The notes: generated by a model not told the origin, from the sequence alone. A stretch of 64,000 nt of DNA from Sphingomonas sp. Ag1 (GCF_000980895.1 NZ_LAZX01000094.1:1116001-1180000); one strand, 5' to 3'. Positions 17,390 through 25,780 are shown, counted from the first letter of the stretch. Translations and numbers: made by a program.

Positions 17390-18163
17390 TTACATGCCGC
17401 GCGTCACCGTCTGCGACGCCGCGATCAGTTCCGGCAGGATGTTCTTGCGCATGTCCTCCGACGTAACGCGCGCCGTCGGGCAGCAGACGTTGAGGGCGGC
17501 GAGCACCCGGCCCTCTCGGTTGCGCACCGGGACGGACAGCGAGCCAAGCCCGATCTCCAGTTCCTGGTCGACGAAGCTATAGCCTTCCAGCCGGACCTTT
17601 TCGATCTCGGCACGCAGCTTGACCTTGGACGTGACCGTGTGCGGCGTGATCGGCTCCAGCTTCACGCGATCGATATAGCGTTCCAGCGCATCGTTCGGCT
17701 CGGCCGCCAGCAGAACGCGCCCCGTCGACACCGCATGGGCGGGAGTCGTGCTGCCGATCGTGATGCTTACGTTCACCAGCCGTTCGGATGTCGCCCGCGC
17801 GATATAGGTCACGTAGTCACCCGTCAGGACCGCGGCGAAGACCGATTCCTGAAGCTCTCGCGAAAGGTCATTCATGACGGGCTGGATGACGTCGAGAATA
17901 CCCATCGACGACAGCGCCGAATAGCCAAGCTCAAGCACCTTGGGCTTCAGGCTGAAAAGCTTGTCGTCCTTTTCGGCATATCCTTCGCGCACCAGCGTCA
18001 GCAAGAACCGCCGCACCGTGGCGCGCGTCATACCAGTCGCCCGGGAGATTTCACTCAAGGTCATCTTCGGCCGTGTACGCGTGAAGGACGATATCACTTC
18101 GAGCCCGCGGGCCAGCGAATTGACATAATCGCGATCACTGACGTCCTGTTCGGCTGAAACCAT
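17390..18163 (-). CDS. IclR-family transcriptional regulator
   Basis: A 257-residue regulator. The N-terminal winged helix-turn-helix spans about residues 10-75 (VNSLARGLEVISSF, LSEISRATGMTRATVRRFL) and the C-terminal effector domain follows, with YTAR-like and SVPVRNREGRVLAALNV motifs of the PcaR/PobR branch. AAAGGAG sits 5 bp before ATG 18163; a GTG at 18169 is less well placed. It is divergent from the class III aminotransferase across a gap with GCGCACATGTGTTCGC, so autoregulation is likely. It is the only transcription factor in the 1-24 kb cluster and probably controls it. IclR proteins of this branch can activate or repress; the effector here is unknown. Confidence 0.9.
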   Translation of the reverse strand: MVSAEQDVSDRDYVNSLARGLEVISSFTRTRPKMTLSEISRATGMTRATVRRFLLTLVREGYAEKDDKLFSLKPKVLELGYSALSSMGILDVIQPVMNDLSRELQESVFAAVLTGDYVTYIARATSERLVNVSITIGSTTPAHAVSTGRVLLAAEPNDALERYIDRVKLEPITPHTVTSKVKLRAEIEKVRLEGYSFVDQELEIGLGSLSVPVRNREGRVLAALNVCCPTARVTSEDMRKNILPELIAASQTVTRGM

Positions 18164-18310
18164 ATTCACTCCTTTGCCGTGCCCGACCGTCGATCGAGGC
18201 GGCGTTGTTTGAACCCGGCCTACAATGCTTCAGCCATTGCGTCGATTCCGCGCAGCGCAGAATGCGCCATCCCCTTGCGCGATCGCGCCCCGCGGCATTA
18301 TTACCACATA

Positions 18311-18326
18311 GCGCACATGTGTTCGC
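18311..18326. promoter_or_regulatory. Near-palindromic operator between iclR-type gene and aminotransferase
   Basis: GCGCACATGTGTTCGC (18311-18326) is almost self-complementary, one pair off. It combines GCGCACA and TGTGTTCGC, both of which recur at 7956-7981 with a 9-bp insert. It is 25 bp upstream of the aminotransferase start and about 150 bp upstream of the regulator start, a usual place for an autoregulated divergent promoter. Confidence 0.5.
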
Positions 18327-18350
18327 GTGACGAGCGAGGGGTTTTACGTA

Positions 18351-19754
18351 ATGGCAGTGAGCAGTTCCGGTCTCAGCACGGCGGAGATCGACCGCAAGTT
18401 CGTGTTCCACCCCTTCACCATGCTGGCCGACCATGAGCGCAGCGGCCCACCCGTGGTGATCACGCACGGCAAGGGCGCCGTCCTGACCGATGAGCGCGGT
18501 ATCGACTATGTCGATGCGATGGCCGGCCTGTGGTGCGTCAACGTCGGCTATGGTCGCAGCGAGATTGCCGACGCGCTGCGCGATCAGGCCAATCAGCTTT
18601 CCTATTGCCACGCCTTTTCCTCGATGAGCAGCGACAAGCCCGCCCTGCTCGCCCAGCGGCTGATCGACATGGCACCCGCCGGCATGTCGAAGGTGTTCTT
18701 CGGCAATTCGGGCTCGGACGCCAACGACACCCAGGTGAAATTGGTGTGGTATTACAACAATGCGCTGGGCCGCCCGCAGAAGAAGAAGATCATCGCCCGC
18801 CAGCGCGGCTACCATGGCGTGACGATCATGACCGCCGGCCTGACCGGCCTGCCGGGCCTCCACGCCGGGTTCGACCTACCGCTGCCGATGGTGCGCCACA
18901 CCACTGCCCCGCGCCGCCTGTGGGAAGGCCATGGCCTGACCGACGCGGAATTCACCGCCAAGCTGGTCGCGGACCTCGAGGAACTGATCGCGCGCGAGGG
19001 CGCGGACACGATCGGCGCGATGATCATGGAGCCGGTGATGGGCGCCGGCGGCGTGATCGCTCCCCCGGAGGGCTATTATGCCGCGATGCGCGACGTGCTT
19101 CGCCGCCACGACATCCTGCTGATCGCCGACGAAGTGATCTGCGGCTTCGGGCGCCTGGGCGCGATGTTCGGGTCCGAGCTGCTCGACATGCAGCCAGACA
19201 TGATCACCGTCGCGAAGGGCCTGACCTCCGCTTACTTCCCGCTCTCCGCCTGTATCGTCGGGCAGCGGGTGTGGGACGTGCTGAGCGGCGCGGGCAGCCA
19301 GTTCGGCGCCTTCGGCCATGGCTACACCTATTCCAGCCACCCGCTGGGCGCGGCCGCCGCGCTCGCCAACCTCGACCTGATCGACAAGGAGAACATGCTC
19401 GCCCGCGTCGCCGACGAGGGTGCGCATATGCAGGCGGCGCTGCGCACTGCCTTTGCGGATCATCCCCTGGTCGGCGAAGTGCGCGGCCAAGCGTTGATCG
19501 GCGCGGTCGAGTTCGTGAAGGAAATCCGCGACACCGGGCCGGTTGCCTTCGATCCGGCGCTGAAGGTCGCCGCGCGCATCGTGAAGGGCGCGCTGGACCG
19601 CGGCGTTATCGGCCGCGCGCTGCCGTCGGCCGACACCGTCGCCTTCTCGCCCCCGTTCGTCATCCAGCGCGAAGAGATCGATCGCTCGGTTGCTGCGTTC
19701 CGCGATGCCGCGGATCAGGTTCTGGCCGAGCTGCGCGGCAGTGGCGACGCCTGA
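18351..19754 (+). CDS. Class III PLP-dependent aminotransferase (omega-amino acid:pyruvate type)
   Basis: A 467-residue fold-type I enzyme. It begins like the omega-transaminase branch (FHPFTMLADHE, MAGLWCVNVGYGR) and carries FFGNSGSDANDTQVKLVWYY, the pyridine-nitrogen aspartate in LIADEVICGFGRLG and the Schiff-base lysine in TVAKGLTSAYFPLSA (Lys289). Start ATG 18351 follows GAGGGG; the frame is open slightly further up. Members move amino groups from beta-, gamma- or omega-amino acids or amines to pyruvate. It lies between the IclR gene and the GcvP-type pair, so it probably deaminates an intermediate of the same pathway. The end converges with gcvPB and is followed by two hairpins. Confidence 0.9.
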   Translation: MAVSSSGLSTAEIDRKFVFHPFTMLADHERSGPPVVITHGKGAVLTDERGIDYVDAMAGLWCVNVGYGRSEIADALRDQANQLSYCHAFSSMSSDKPALLAQRLIDMAPAGMSKVFFGNSGSDANDTQVKLVWYYNNALGRPQKKKIIARQRGYHGVTIMTAGLTGLPGLHAGFDLPLPMVRHTTAPRRLWEGHGLTDAEFTAKLVADLEELIAREGADTIGAMIMEPVMGAGGVIAPPEGYYAAMRDVLRRHDILLIADEVICGFGRLGAMFGSELLDMQPDMITVAKGLTSAYFPLSACIVGQRVWDVLSGAGSQFGAFGHGYTYSSHPLGAAAALANLDLIDKENMLARVADEGAHMQAALRTAFADHPLVGEVRGQALIGAVEFVKEIRDTGPVAFDPALKVAARIVKGALDRGVIGRALPSADTVAFSPPFVIQREEIDRSVAAFRDAADQVLAELRGSGDA

Positions 19755-19765
19755 TCTGAAACTCG

Positions 19766-19795
19766 GTGCCGCCGCACCCCAAAAAGCGGCGGCAC
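19766..19795 (+). terminator. Terminator after the aminotransferase
   Basis: GTGCCGCCGC (19766-19775) and GCGGCGGCAC (19786-19795) form a perfect 10-bp stem just after the stop codon; no T-run follows, so it may act with the next hairpin. Confidence 0.55.
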
Positions 19796-19805
19796 AGACA
19801 AGCGA

Positions 19806-19840
19806 AAAGGGGCGCGCACCATATCGGTCCGCGCCCCTTT
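19806..19840 (-). terminator. Bidirectional terminator for the convergent pair
   Basis: AAAGGGGCGCG (19806-19816) pairs with CGCGCCCCTTT (19830-19840). On the minus strand the 3' arm ends in CCCCTTTTCG, a usual terminator tail for the GcvP-type operon; on the plus strand it ends in CCCCTTTCC. Confidence 0.7.
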
Positions 19841-19863
19841 CCATCTGCGGTCACGACTGCCGT

Positions 19864-21378
19864 TCAGGCGCGGGCGTTCTTCCGTTGATGCGCGGCCCAA
19901 GTGGTCGAACCGATCGCCGGATCATCCAGGTTGCGGGGGGCCAGCGGCTTCACGACCTGATTGTGAGGGCCGGTCTTCACCATCTCCGGATCGCGATAGG
20001 CCTCGTCCACGACATGGGCGAGCACGTCGATCCAGTAATCCACGTCCTCGCGCGACCACATCTCGCCCGCCTCCGGCGTGAACGGCTGTGGGACGAGCCA
20101 CGGCTCATGGCTCAGCCAGAAGGCGTCGATGCCGAAATCGCCCATGCGGTTCTGCACGTCGAGCGCGCTGACGCCGGTTTCCTCGAACAGCTTCTCCATG
20201 CTGAAGCGCGTCATTTCCAGACGCCAGCCCGGCATGTCCGGGTGTGAGCGGGTGACACCGCGCACCTCAAGCAGGCGCTTCTCCATGTAATTGTTCAGCA
20301 GCACCGACATGTCGGACGCTTCGGACAGCCCCTCGACGCCCATCGCCCGGACCCAGGCATATGCCTTGAACACCTGATGCAGGTTGCCGAGATATTCGCG
20401 CACCTTGGGCGCATCAACCGATCCGTCCTCAAGCGTGAAGCGATCCTCGGCACGCACCACGCGCGGCCCCGGCAGGAACGGCAGCAGTTCCGCCGAACAG
20501 CCGTAGGCGCCAACCGCCGGACCGCCGCCGCCCTTCGACACGCCGAACGTCTTGTGCAGCATGAACATGCACGCATCGAAGCCCAGGTCACGCGCCCGGA
20601 TTTTCGTCATCACGCCGTTGAAATTGGCGTGATCGTAGAAAGCGAGGCCACCGGCGGCCTTCACGATGCGCACCCACTCATCGATCTCGGGGTTATAAAC
20701 GCCCATGTCGTCGGGGTTGTTGATCATCAGCGCTGCCGTTTTTGACGACACCGCGGCGCGCAGCGCGTCCAGTTCGGGATAACCGTTCGGCCCCAGCGGA
20801 AGCGTGATGACATCGAAACCGGCGGTCGCGGCGGTCGCCGGGTTGCACGGGTGCGACTGGATACTGGTGATGATCTCGGTGCGCTGCCCCGCCTCGCCAC
20901 GGGACGCGTGCCACGCGCGCGTGATGCACGCCTGCGTATAGGCGGCGTCCGCCCCGCCCGCCGGCTGGAAAGTGAAACCGTCCATGCCCGACAGCGCGCG
21001 CAGCGCCTCTTCCATCCCATGAACCGCGGCCAGCAGGCCCTGAATCGTATCGGGATGCTGCGCCGGATGGACGCCCGCGATCTCGCGCCGCATCGCCGAT
21101 TGCTCGCCGCGGCGCGGATTGTATTTCATCGTGCAGGTGCCGAACAGGCTGATGCCGATCATGCCCATCGTCTCCTGCGACAGGCGCAGGTAATGGCGCA
21201 GCACGTCCGGCTCGGAATTTTCCGGCAGCGCTGGCGGGTTCGCACGGCGCAGCGCGGCGGGCACGCGGGAGGCGCCGCCCTCCACGCGCGGGAAATGCTG
21301 TCCACGCCGGCCCGGCGCGCCCATTTCCATGATGATCGGCTCGTCCCAGACGGGTGCGTGATAGCGACGGAGCGTCAT
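19864..21378 (-). CDS. gcvPB: Glycine dehydrogenase (decarboxylating) subunit 2-like, GcvPB
   Basis: A 504-residue PLP enzyme subunit. LFGTCTMKYNPRRGE near residue 80, HPCNPATAATAG and the Schiff-base motif FMLHKTFGVSKGGGGPA (Lys276) identify the C-terminal half of the glycine-cleavage P protein, which occurs as a separate chain in two-subunit systems. Its ATG overlaps the TGA of the subunit 1 gene, so the two chains are made together. No gcvT, gcvH or lpd is in the window, so either these act from elsewhere or the pair decarboxylates another amino acid. The substrate is therefore open; glycine is the default. Confidence 0.88.
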   Translation of the reverse strand: MTLRRYHAPVWDEPIIMEMGAPGRRGQHFPRVEGGASRVPAALRRANPPALPENSEPDVLRHYLRLSQETMGMIGISLFGTCTMKYNPRRGEQSAMRREIAGVHPAQHPDTIQGLLAAVHGMEEALRALSGMDGFTFQPAGGADAAYTQACITRAWHASRGEAGQRTEIITSIQSHPCNPATAATAGFDVITLPLGPNGYPELDALRAAVSSKTAALMINNPDDMGVYNPEIDEWVRIVKAAGGLAFYDHANFNGVMTKIRARDLGFDACMFMLHKTFGVSKGGGGPAVGAYGCSAELLPFLPGPRVVRAEDRFTLEDGSVDAPKVREYLGNLHQVFKAYAWVRAMGVEGLSEASDMSVLLNNYMEKRLLEVRGVTRSHPDMPGWRLEMTRFSMEKLFEETGVSALDVQNRMGDFGIDAFWLSHEPWLVPQPFTPEAGEMWSREDVDYWIDVLAHVVDEAYRDPEMVKTGPHNQVVKPLAPRNLDDPAIGSTTWAAHQRKNARA

Positions 21379-22769
21379 GCCAGGATCTCCTGCAGCGCGA
21401 CGCCCAGCGCATCCACACTGGCGTCGTCATGAATTTCGGTGAAGGCGTAAAGCGCGGCCGACGGCAGCTCGGGGCACAGCTTGCCCACGTCGATCCCGCC
21501 CAGGATGTTGCGCGCGCGCAGCGCCGCGTCGACGCTCGCGACATCGGCGCGATCATAGGAAAGCGGGAACTCCTTGAAGAACCCTTCGGTCTCCGGAACC
21601 GAGACCCCGGCTATCCCGGCCAGCCGCTCGGCGGCGCGGTGCGATCGATCGAGGATCAGTTCACCCACTTCGCGAAAGCCGGCCGGGCCGAGCAGCGCCA
21701 TGTACACGCTGGCGCCAACCGCCCAGAGGTAGGTCGAATTGCCGGTCCAGTCCTTCCCCTCCTCACGCGAACCGTAGGAGGATTGGTGGAACCGCATCAT
21801 GCCGAACGCCATCTTGCCATCGACCGTCTCGGTGATGCTGTTCAGCAGCGTCGGATATTCGGCGGTGTAGCGTTCCTCGTCGCGCGACGCGATGAAGCCG
21901 CCCAGACCGCCGCCAGCATGCATGTGGATGCCCAGCGTCTGGATCGTGCCAACTGCGATGTCCGCGCCATAGGCGCCCGGTGCAGCAATGACGCCCAGGC
22001 TGATCGGGTCGACACCAACCACCGCCTCGGCACCCACGGCGTGCGCGATATCGACGATATCGGCCACGCGATGCTCCAGCCCGCCGAGGAATGCAGGATT
22101 CTCGAAATAGACCGCCGCGATCCCGTCATCCGCCAGCGTACGCAGCGCATCGACATCGGCGCGGCCCAGCAGGTCGCACGGATATGTCTCGACCACGATC
22201 CCGCGGTCGGCACCGGCGGAGGCGCAATAGGAATGGAGCACCGCGCGCCGCTCCGGGCACATCCGCGCCGGGACCAGCACGCGGCGTCGGCCGTTCAGCC
22301 GCGCCGCCATGCGCAGCGCGTGCCCGGCGGCACAGCCCCAGCTGTACACCGGCAGGCCGACCATCTCGAGCTCGAGCAGCGCGCCGAGCTGGCTGGTGAA
22401 TTCGAACCAGGCCTGGTTGCGCCCGAAGTCGGACGAGGGCGTGCCCCACACCGGCGTCAGGAATTCGGCGCGGTTGACGATCTCGTCCACCACGGCGGGG
22501 ACGTGATGCTGCCAACAGCCCCCGCCAAGAAAGCTCGTCATCGACGCCGCCGGCCGGTTCTGCGCCAACAGCCCGTCAAGATGCCGCGCCAGCTCCACCT
22601 CGGAGCTGAGCGTCGGCGCCATTTCGATCGGCGTGCGCAGGCGGTGATAATCTGGGATTTGCCCAAACAGGGCCTCGGTCGTGTCGGCGCCAATCGCCCG
22701 CAGCAGGTCTGCGCGTTGCTCGGCCGTCGAATTGGGCATGTAAGGATGCGCGCGATCCGGTGCTGGCAT
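21375..22769 (-). CDS. gcvPA: Glycine dehydrogenase (decarboxylating) subunit 1-like, GcvPA
   Basis: A 464-residue partner of GcvPB. The start MPNSTAEQRADLLRAIG, SFLGGGCWQHHVPAVV and FLTPVWGTPSSDFGRNQAWFEF follow the subunit 1 pattern, and later SLGVIAAPGAYGADIAVG and HMHAGGGLGGFIA are conserved. The frame opens at 22781, but a weak GAGAG and the usual N terminus favour ATG 22769. It is divergent from the ATP-NAD kinase-family gene across a gap holding GCGCACA and TGTGCGAAC. With GcvPB it would form the decarboxylating P enzyme that transfers an aminomethyl group to lipoyl-H protein. Confidence 0.86.
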   Translation of the reverse strand: MPAPDRAHPYMPNSTAEQRADLLRAIGADTTEALFGQIPDYHRLRTPIEMAPTLSSEVELARHLDGLLAQNRPAASMTSFLGGGCWQHHVPAVVDEIVNRAEFLTPVWGTPSSDFGRNQAWFEFTSQLGALLELEMVGLPVYSWGCAAGHALRMAARLNGRRRVLVPARMCPERRAVLHSYCASAGADRGIVVETYPCDLLGRADVDALRTLADDGIAAVYFENPAFLGGLEHRVADIVDIAHAVGAEAVVGVDPISLGVIAAPGAYGADIAVGTIQTLGIHMHAGGGLGGFIASRDEERYTAEYPTLLNSITETVDGKMAFGMMRFHQSSYGSREEGKDWTGNSTYLWAVGASVYMALLGPAGFREVGELILDRSHRAAERLAGIAGVSVPETEGFFKEFPLSYDRADVASVDAALRARNILGGIDVGKLCPELPSAALYAFTEIHDDASVDALGVALQEILA

Positions 22770-22796
22770 GGAGTCTCTCATGGATTTGTGCTAACA

Positions 22797-22822
22797 GCGC
22801 ACATTATGATTGCTGTGCGAAC
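22797..22822. promoter_or_regulatory. Operator-like element upstream of the GcvP-type operon
   Basis: GCGCACA (22797-22803), ten bases, then TGTGCGAAC (22814-22822). The same GCGCACA half with a GTTCGC/GCGAAC half occurs at 7956-7981 and 18311-18326. It lies in the divergent gap between gcvPA and the NAD-kinase family gene. Confidence 0.45.
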
Positions 22823-22831
22823 AGGACTTGC

Positions 22832-23914
22832 GTGCGCCTCGGCCTGATTGTCAACCCGGTCGCCGGGATTGGCGGGCCGCTCGCGCTGAAGGGATCCGAT
22901 GGCGTGAGCGGCTCCGCGCTGGCGACGACGGCTCCGTCGCTGACAACGGCGCGTGCCGCGGCGGCGCTGGCCGCGCTTGCCGGCGAACCGTGCACGATCG
23001 TGACCAGCGCAGGCGCGATGGGCGAGGATGCCGCCCGGTCCGCCTCCCTACCGTGCGACCTGGCCCACGCGGCAGCTGCCGAGCGGACCACCTCAGCCGA
23101 CACGATTGCGGCAGCGCGAGCGATCCTGTCCGCCGGCGTCGACCTGCTGGTCTTTGCAGGGGGGGACGGCACGGCACGTGACCTTCTTGCCGCTGACCTG
23201 GGGTGCTTGCCCGTCATCGGCATACCCGCCGGGGTGAAGATGCACAGTGCGGTCTTTGCGACGAGTCCCGCGACGGCTGGCACCATCCTGAAAAGCTGCC
23301 TCACCGGCTACGGTCGCCCGCCCGTTGCGGCGGACGTGATGGATCGCGATGACCGGGGTGCTATCACGCTATATGGCGTACTGCATGTGCCGCGGGCGCG
23401 CGGGATGCAGGCGGCCAAGGCAACATCGGCCAGTACCTCGGCCGCTGATCTGGAGCGTGCCGCCGCCGCGCTGGCGCGCGAATTGCGCGGCGAACCGCTG
23501 GCGATCATCGGTCCTGGCGCCACGATGATGATGGTGAAGCATGCGCTGGCGGGATGCGGCACCTTGCTGGGCGTCGATGCCTTTGCGCATGGCGAGCCGG
23601 TGGCGATCGACGCCCGTGCCGCGACGCTGCGCAGGCTGACCGCCGATACGCCGCCGCGCCTCGTGCTGGGCGTGATCGGCGGGCAGGGCTTCGTCCTTGG
23701 CCGCGGCAACCAGCAGATCGACGCCGCGGTGATCGCCCGCGCTGCGCCGCAGGGCCTGATCGTCCTGGCGGACGCCGGGAAGCTGGCGGCGCTCAGCGAT
23801 GCGACATTGCTGGTCGACAGCGGCGACGCTGCGCTGGACCGCGCCATGGAGGGCTATGTCCGCGTGCGGACCGCGCCCGGCCGTTCGATGATGATGAAGC
23901 TGCGCGCCGCTTGA
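22832..23914 (+). CDS. ATP-NAD kinase / AcoX-like family protein
   Basis: A 360-residue protein with a probable GTG start at 22832 that gives the family N terminus VRLGLIVNPVAGIGG. LLVFAGGDGTARDLL holds the GGDGT motif that binds ATP in NAD and diacylglycerol kinases, followed by VIGIPAGVKMHSAVFA. The C-terminal half (LVLGVIGGQGFVLGRGNQQ) matches AcoX-type members, larger than housekeeping NadK, and functions are poorly defined. It is divergent from gcvPA with an operator-like element between, so it belongs to the IclR cluster. An NAD(P)-adjusting or sugar/amino-alcohol phosphorylating role is possible. It converges with the MBL-fold gene 16 bp away. Confidence 0.82.
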   Translation: MRLGLIVNPVAGIGGPLALKGSDGVSGSALATTAPSLTTARAAAALAALAGEPCTIVTSAGAMGEDAARSASLPCDLAHAAAAERTTSADTIAAARAILSAGVDLLVFAGGDGTARDLLAADLGCLPVIGIPAGVKMHSAVFATSPATAGTILKSCLTGYGRPPVAADVMDRDDRGAITLYGVLHVPRARGMQAAKATSASTSAADLERAAAALARELRGEPLAIIGPGATMMMVKHALAGCGTLLGVDAFAHGEPVAIDARAATLRRLTADTPPRLVLGVIGGQGFVLGRGNQQIDAAVIARAAPQGLIVLADAGKLAALSDATLLVDSGDAALDRAMEGYVRVRTAPGRSMMMKLRAA

Positions 23915-23930
23915 GCCAGGCGACTTCTGC

Positions 23931-24962
23931 TCACGCCCCGCGCGGTGATGAGCGCCTGATGTCATATGCATCGCCGGGCTCTCCAGCGACAAACCGGTCC
24001 GGCGCAAAGCCCATCGCACGCGCGGCGGCGGCGAGCAGCCGCGGTGGCTCCTCACGCGGTTCGTCGGTGAGCTGGAACGTGCCCCAGTGGATGCCGATTG
24101 CCTGTGCCGCGCCGACCTGCTCGCAGATGCGCACGGCTTCGGCCGGGTCAACATGCTGGGGCGCCATGAACCAGCGCGGGGCATAGGCGCCGATCGGGAT
24201 CAGCGCGGCGTCCGGGCTGCCGAGCCGCTCGGGCAATTGTTCAAAGATCGCGCCGTCGCCATAGCCAGTGTCGCCGGCGAACCAGATCGTCCCCGCCGGC
24301 GTCGTCAGATAATGGCCGCTCCACAAGGACATGCGCACGTCCGTCGGCCAGCGGTTCGCCCAATGATAGGCGGGGGTCAGCGTCGTCGCCACGCCCTCGC
24401 CCAGCCGCAGCGTGTCCCACCAATCCCCCGCGAGACAGCGTGCGCCGGGCACGCCGGCGCGGACGATCGCGTCATTGCCCAGCGGCATCGCCATCAGCGG
24501 ATCATGCGCCGCCTGCAGCCGGCGCAACGTCGCGATATCCAGATGATCGTAATGCGCATGGCTGATCAGCACGACGTGGATCGGCGGCAGATCCTCGAAC
24601 CGGATGCCGGGCGCCGTCACACGTCGGGGCCCGAGCCGGCTGAACGGACTGGCGCGCGGCGACCACACAGGATCGGTCAGGATGTTCCAACCCGCCGCCT
24701 GGATCAGCGTGGAGGCATGGCCGACCATGGTAATGCGGATCCCTGGCACGTGCGCGTCGGGGACCGCGGGCGATACCGGCACCGTTTCGGGCCAGCGTGC
24801 TGCGCCCCCCGCCAGTTTCCACCGCAAGATGGCGCGCAGCCCGCCCTCCGGCCCCGATTGCCCGGGGTTGAAGAAGCGGGTGCCGTCGAAATGGTCGGTC
24901 GGGGGCCCGTGGTAACAACGGTTGCGCGCCACGCCGTCAGCGACGCTCGACCGATCCAGCAA
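23931..24962 (-). CDS. MBL-fold metal-dependent hydrolase (NAPE-PLD/UlaG-like)
   Basis: A 343-residue metallo-beta-lactamase-fold protein. ITMVGHASTLIQ, NILTDPVWSPRASP and the dinuclear metal motif LISHAHYDHLD are in the usual order, with IWFAGDTGYGDG and IPIGAYAPRWFM further on. The start region (HFDGTRFFNPGQSG) is typical of the NAPE-PLD-like branch, which hydrolyses phosphodiesters of lipids; no signal peptide is seen. Its relation to neighbouring genes is unclear and it lies outside the operator-bearing cluster. Confidence 0.88.
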   Translation of the reverse strand: MLDRSSVADGVARNRCYHGPPTDHFDGTRFFNPGQSGPEGGLRAILRWKLAGGAARWPETVPVSPAVPDAHVPGIRITMVGHASTLIQAAGWNILTDPVWSPRASPFSRLGPRRVTAPGIRFEDLPPIHVVLISHAHYDHLDIATLRRLQAAHDPLMAMPLGNDAIVRAGVPGARCLAGDWWDTLRLGEGVATTLTPAYHWANRWPTDVRMSLWSGHYLTTPAGTIWFAGDTGYGDGAIFEQLPERLGSPDAALIPIGAYAPRWFMAPQHVDPAEAVRICEQVGAAQAIGIHWGTFQLTDEPREEPPRLLAAAARAMGFAPDRFVAGEPGDAYDIRRSSPRGA

Positions 24963-24986
24963 AGGTGACGCCCGCGCGCATCGCGC

Positions 24987-25523
24987 TCACGCCGCCGCCG
25001 CGCCGCGATCGGGATTGCGCTGCCACACCTGTTCGGCGAGCAGGGTGGCAAAGCCGAGCCAGGCGACGAACGGCACGCCGAGCAGCCCGGCCGGTCGGTC
25101 TACCCGGCTCGCCGCGACGACATAGCCTGCGCCGGTGCCCATCATCATCGCCGATGCCGCGGTGCTCGCGCCAAGCGCGCGCTTGCGGAAGAACAATTCG
25201 GTCCAGCCGCCGATCATCCCGGTGTTGAGCAGCCACAGGCCAACGCCCAGATTACGGCTCGTGCTCGCGGGTGCGCGGAGCAGGCGATAGCCGCCGACCG
25301 CGAGGCTCGCTTCGAGTGCCGGCCAGACCGCACCGAAGGCGGCGTCGGGCGGGGTGAACGACGGCTTGTCCAGCCGGCGATACCACCCGCGGATGCCGGG
25401 GTGGCTCTTGTCAGGGGCGTTGCGTCGACCGACCAGCGCGCTCACGCCCATGACACCAGCAACGATCGTCGCTGCGGCGACGCGCGAAAGCCCAGTCGCG
25501 GGCTGCGTGCGGGCGGCGATCAT
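24987..25523 (-). CDS. TspO/MBR family membrane protein
   Basis: A 178-residue membrane protein with five hydrophobic segments. WYRRLDKPSFTPPDAAFGAVWPALEASLAVGGYRLL and WLLNTGMIGGWTELFFRKR-like stretches match TspO, here with several of the usual tryptophans. TspO binds tetrapyrroles and sterols in the outer or cytoplasmic membrane and modulates stress or pigment responses. The N terminus is longer than in E. coli-type short forms. Its ATG overlaps the TGA of the glutaredoxin gene, so both come from one transcript. Confidence 0.88.
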   Translation of the reverse strand: MIAARTQPATGLSRVAAATIVAGVMGVSALVGRRNAPDKSHPGIRGWYRRLDKPSFTPPDAAFGAVWPALEASLAVGGYRLLRAPASTSRNLGVGLWLLNTGMIGGWTELFFRKRALGASTAASAMMMGTGAGYVVAASRVDRPAGLLGVPFVAWLGFATLLAEQVWQRNPDRGAAAA

Positions 25524-25780
25524 GCGCCGAGATACCGCTGCAGATCGTCGCTGCCGCCGATCCGTTCACCATCGATGAAGACCTGCGGCGTGGTCTCCAC
25601 ACCCTGGTCCGCCTTGAACGCATCCACCTCTTCGCGCGTCGAGAGAATGCGATCGTCAACGGCATATCCCGCCGTTTCCAGCATCTCCTTCGCACGCACC
25701 CCGAACGGGCAAACATGGTCGGGCAGCACCATCCGGTACAAAATCGCAGACTTTTGATCCGCCACCAGCGTCTCCATCAC
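25520..25780 (-). CDS. Glutaredoxin, CPFG (monothiol-like) type
   Basis: An 86-residue thioredoxin-fold protein. The active site reads HVCPFGVRA near residues 23-31, with a single cysteine where classical glutaredoxins have CPYC, so it should work by a monothiol mechanism or in iron-sulfur handling. The cis-proline motif TTPQVFIDGERIGGSDDL that binds glutathione is intact. It is translationally coupled to the TspO gene. Confidence 0.9.
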   Translation of the reverse strand: MMETLVADQKSAILYRMVLPDHVCPFGVRAKEMLETAGYAVDDRILSTREEVDAFKADQGVETTPQVFIDGERIGGSDDLQRYLGA

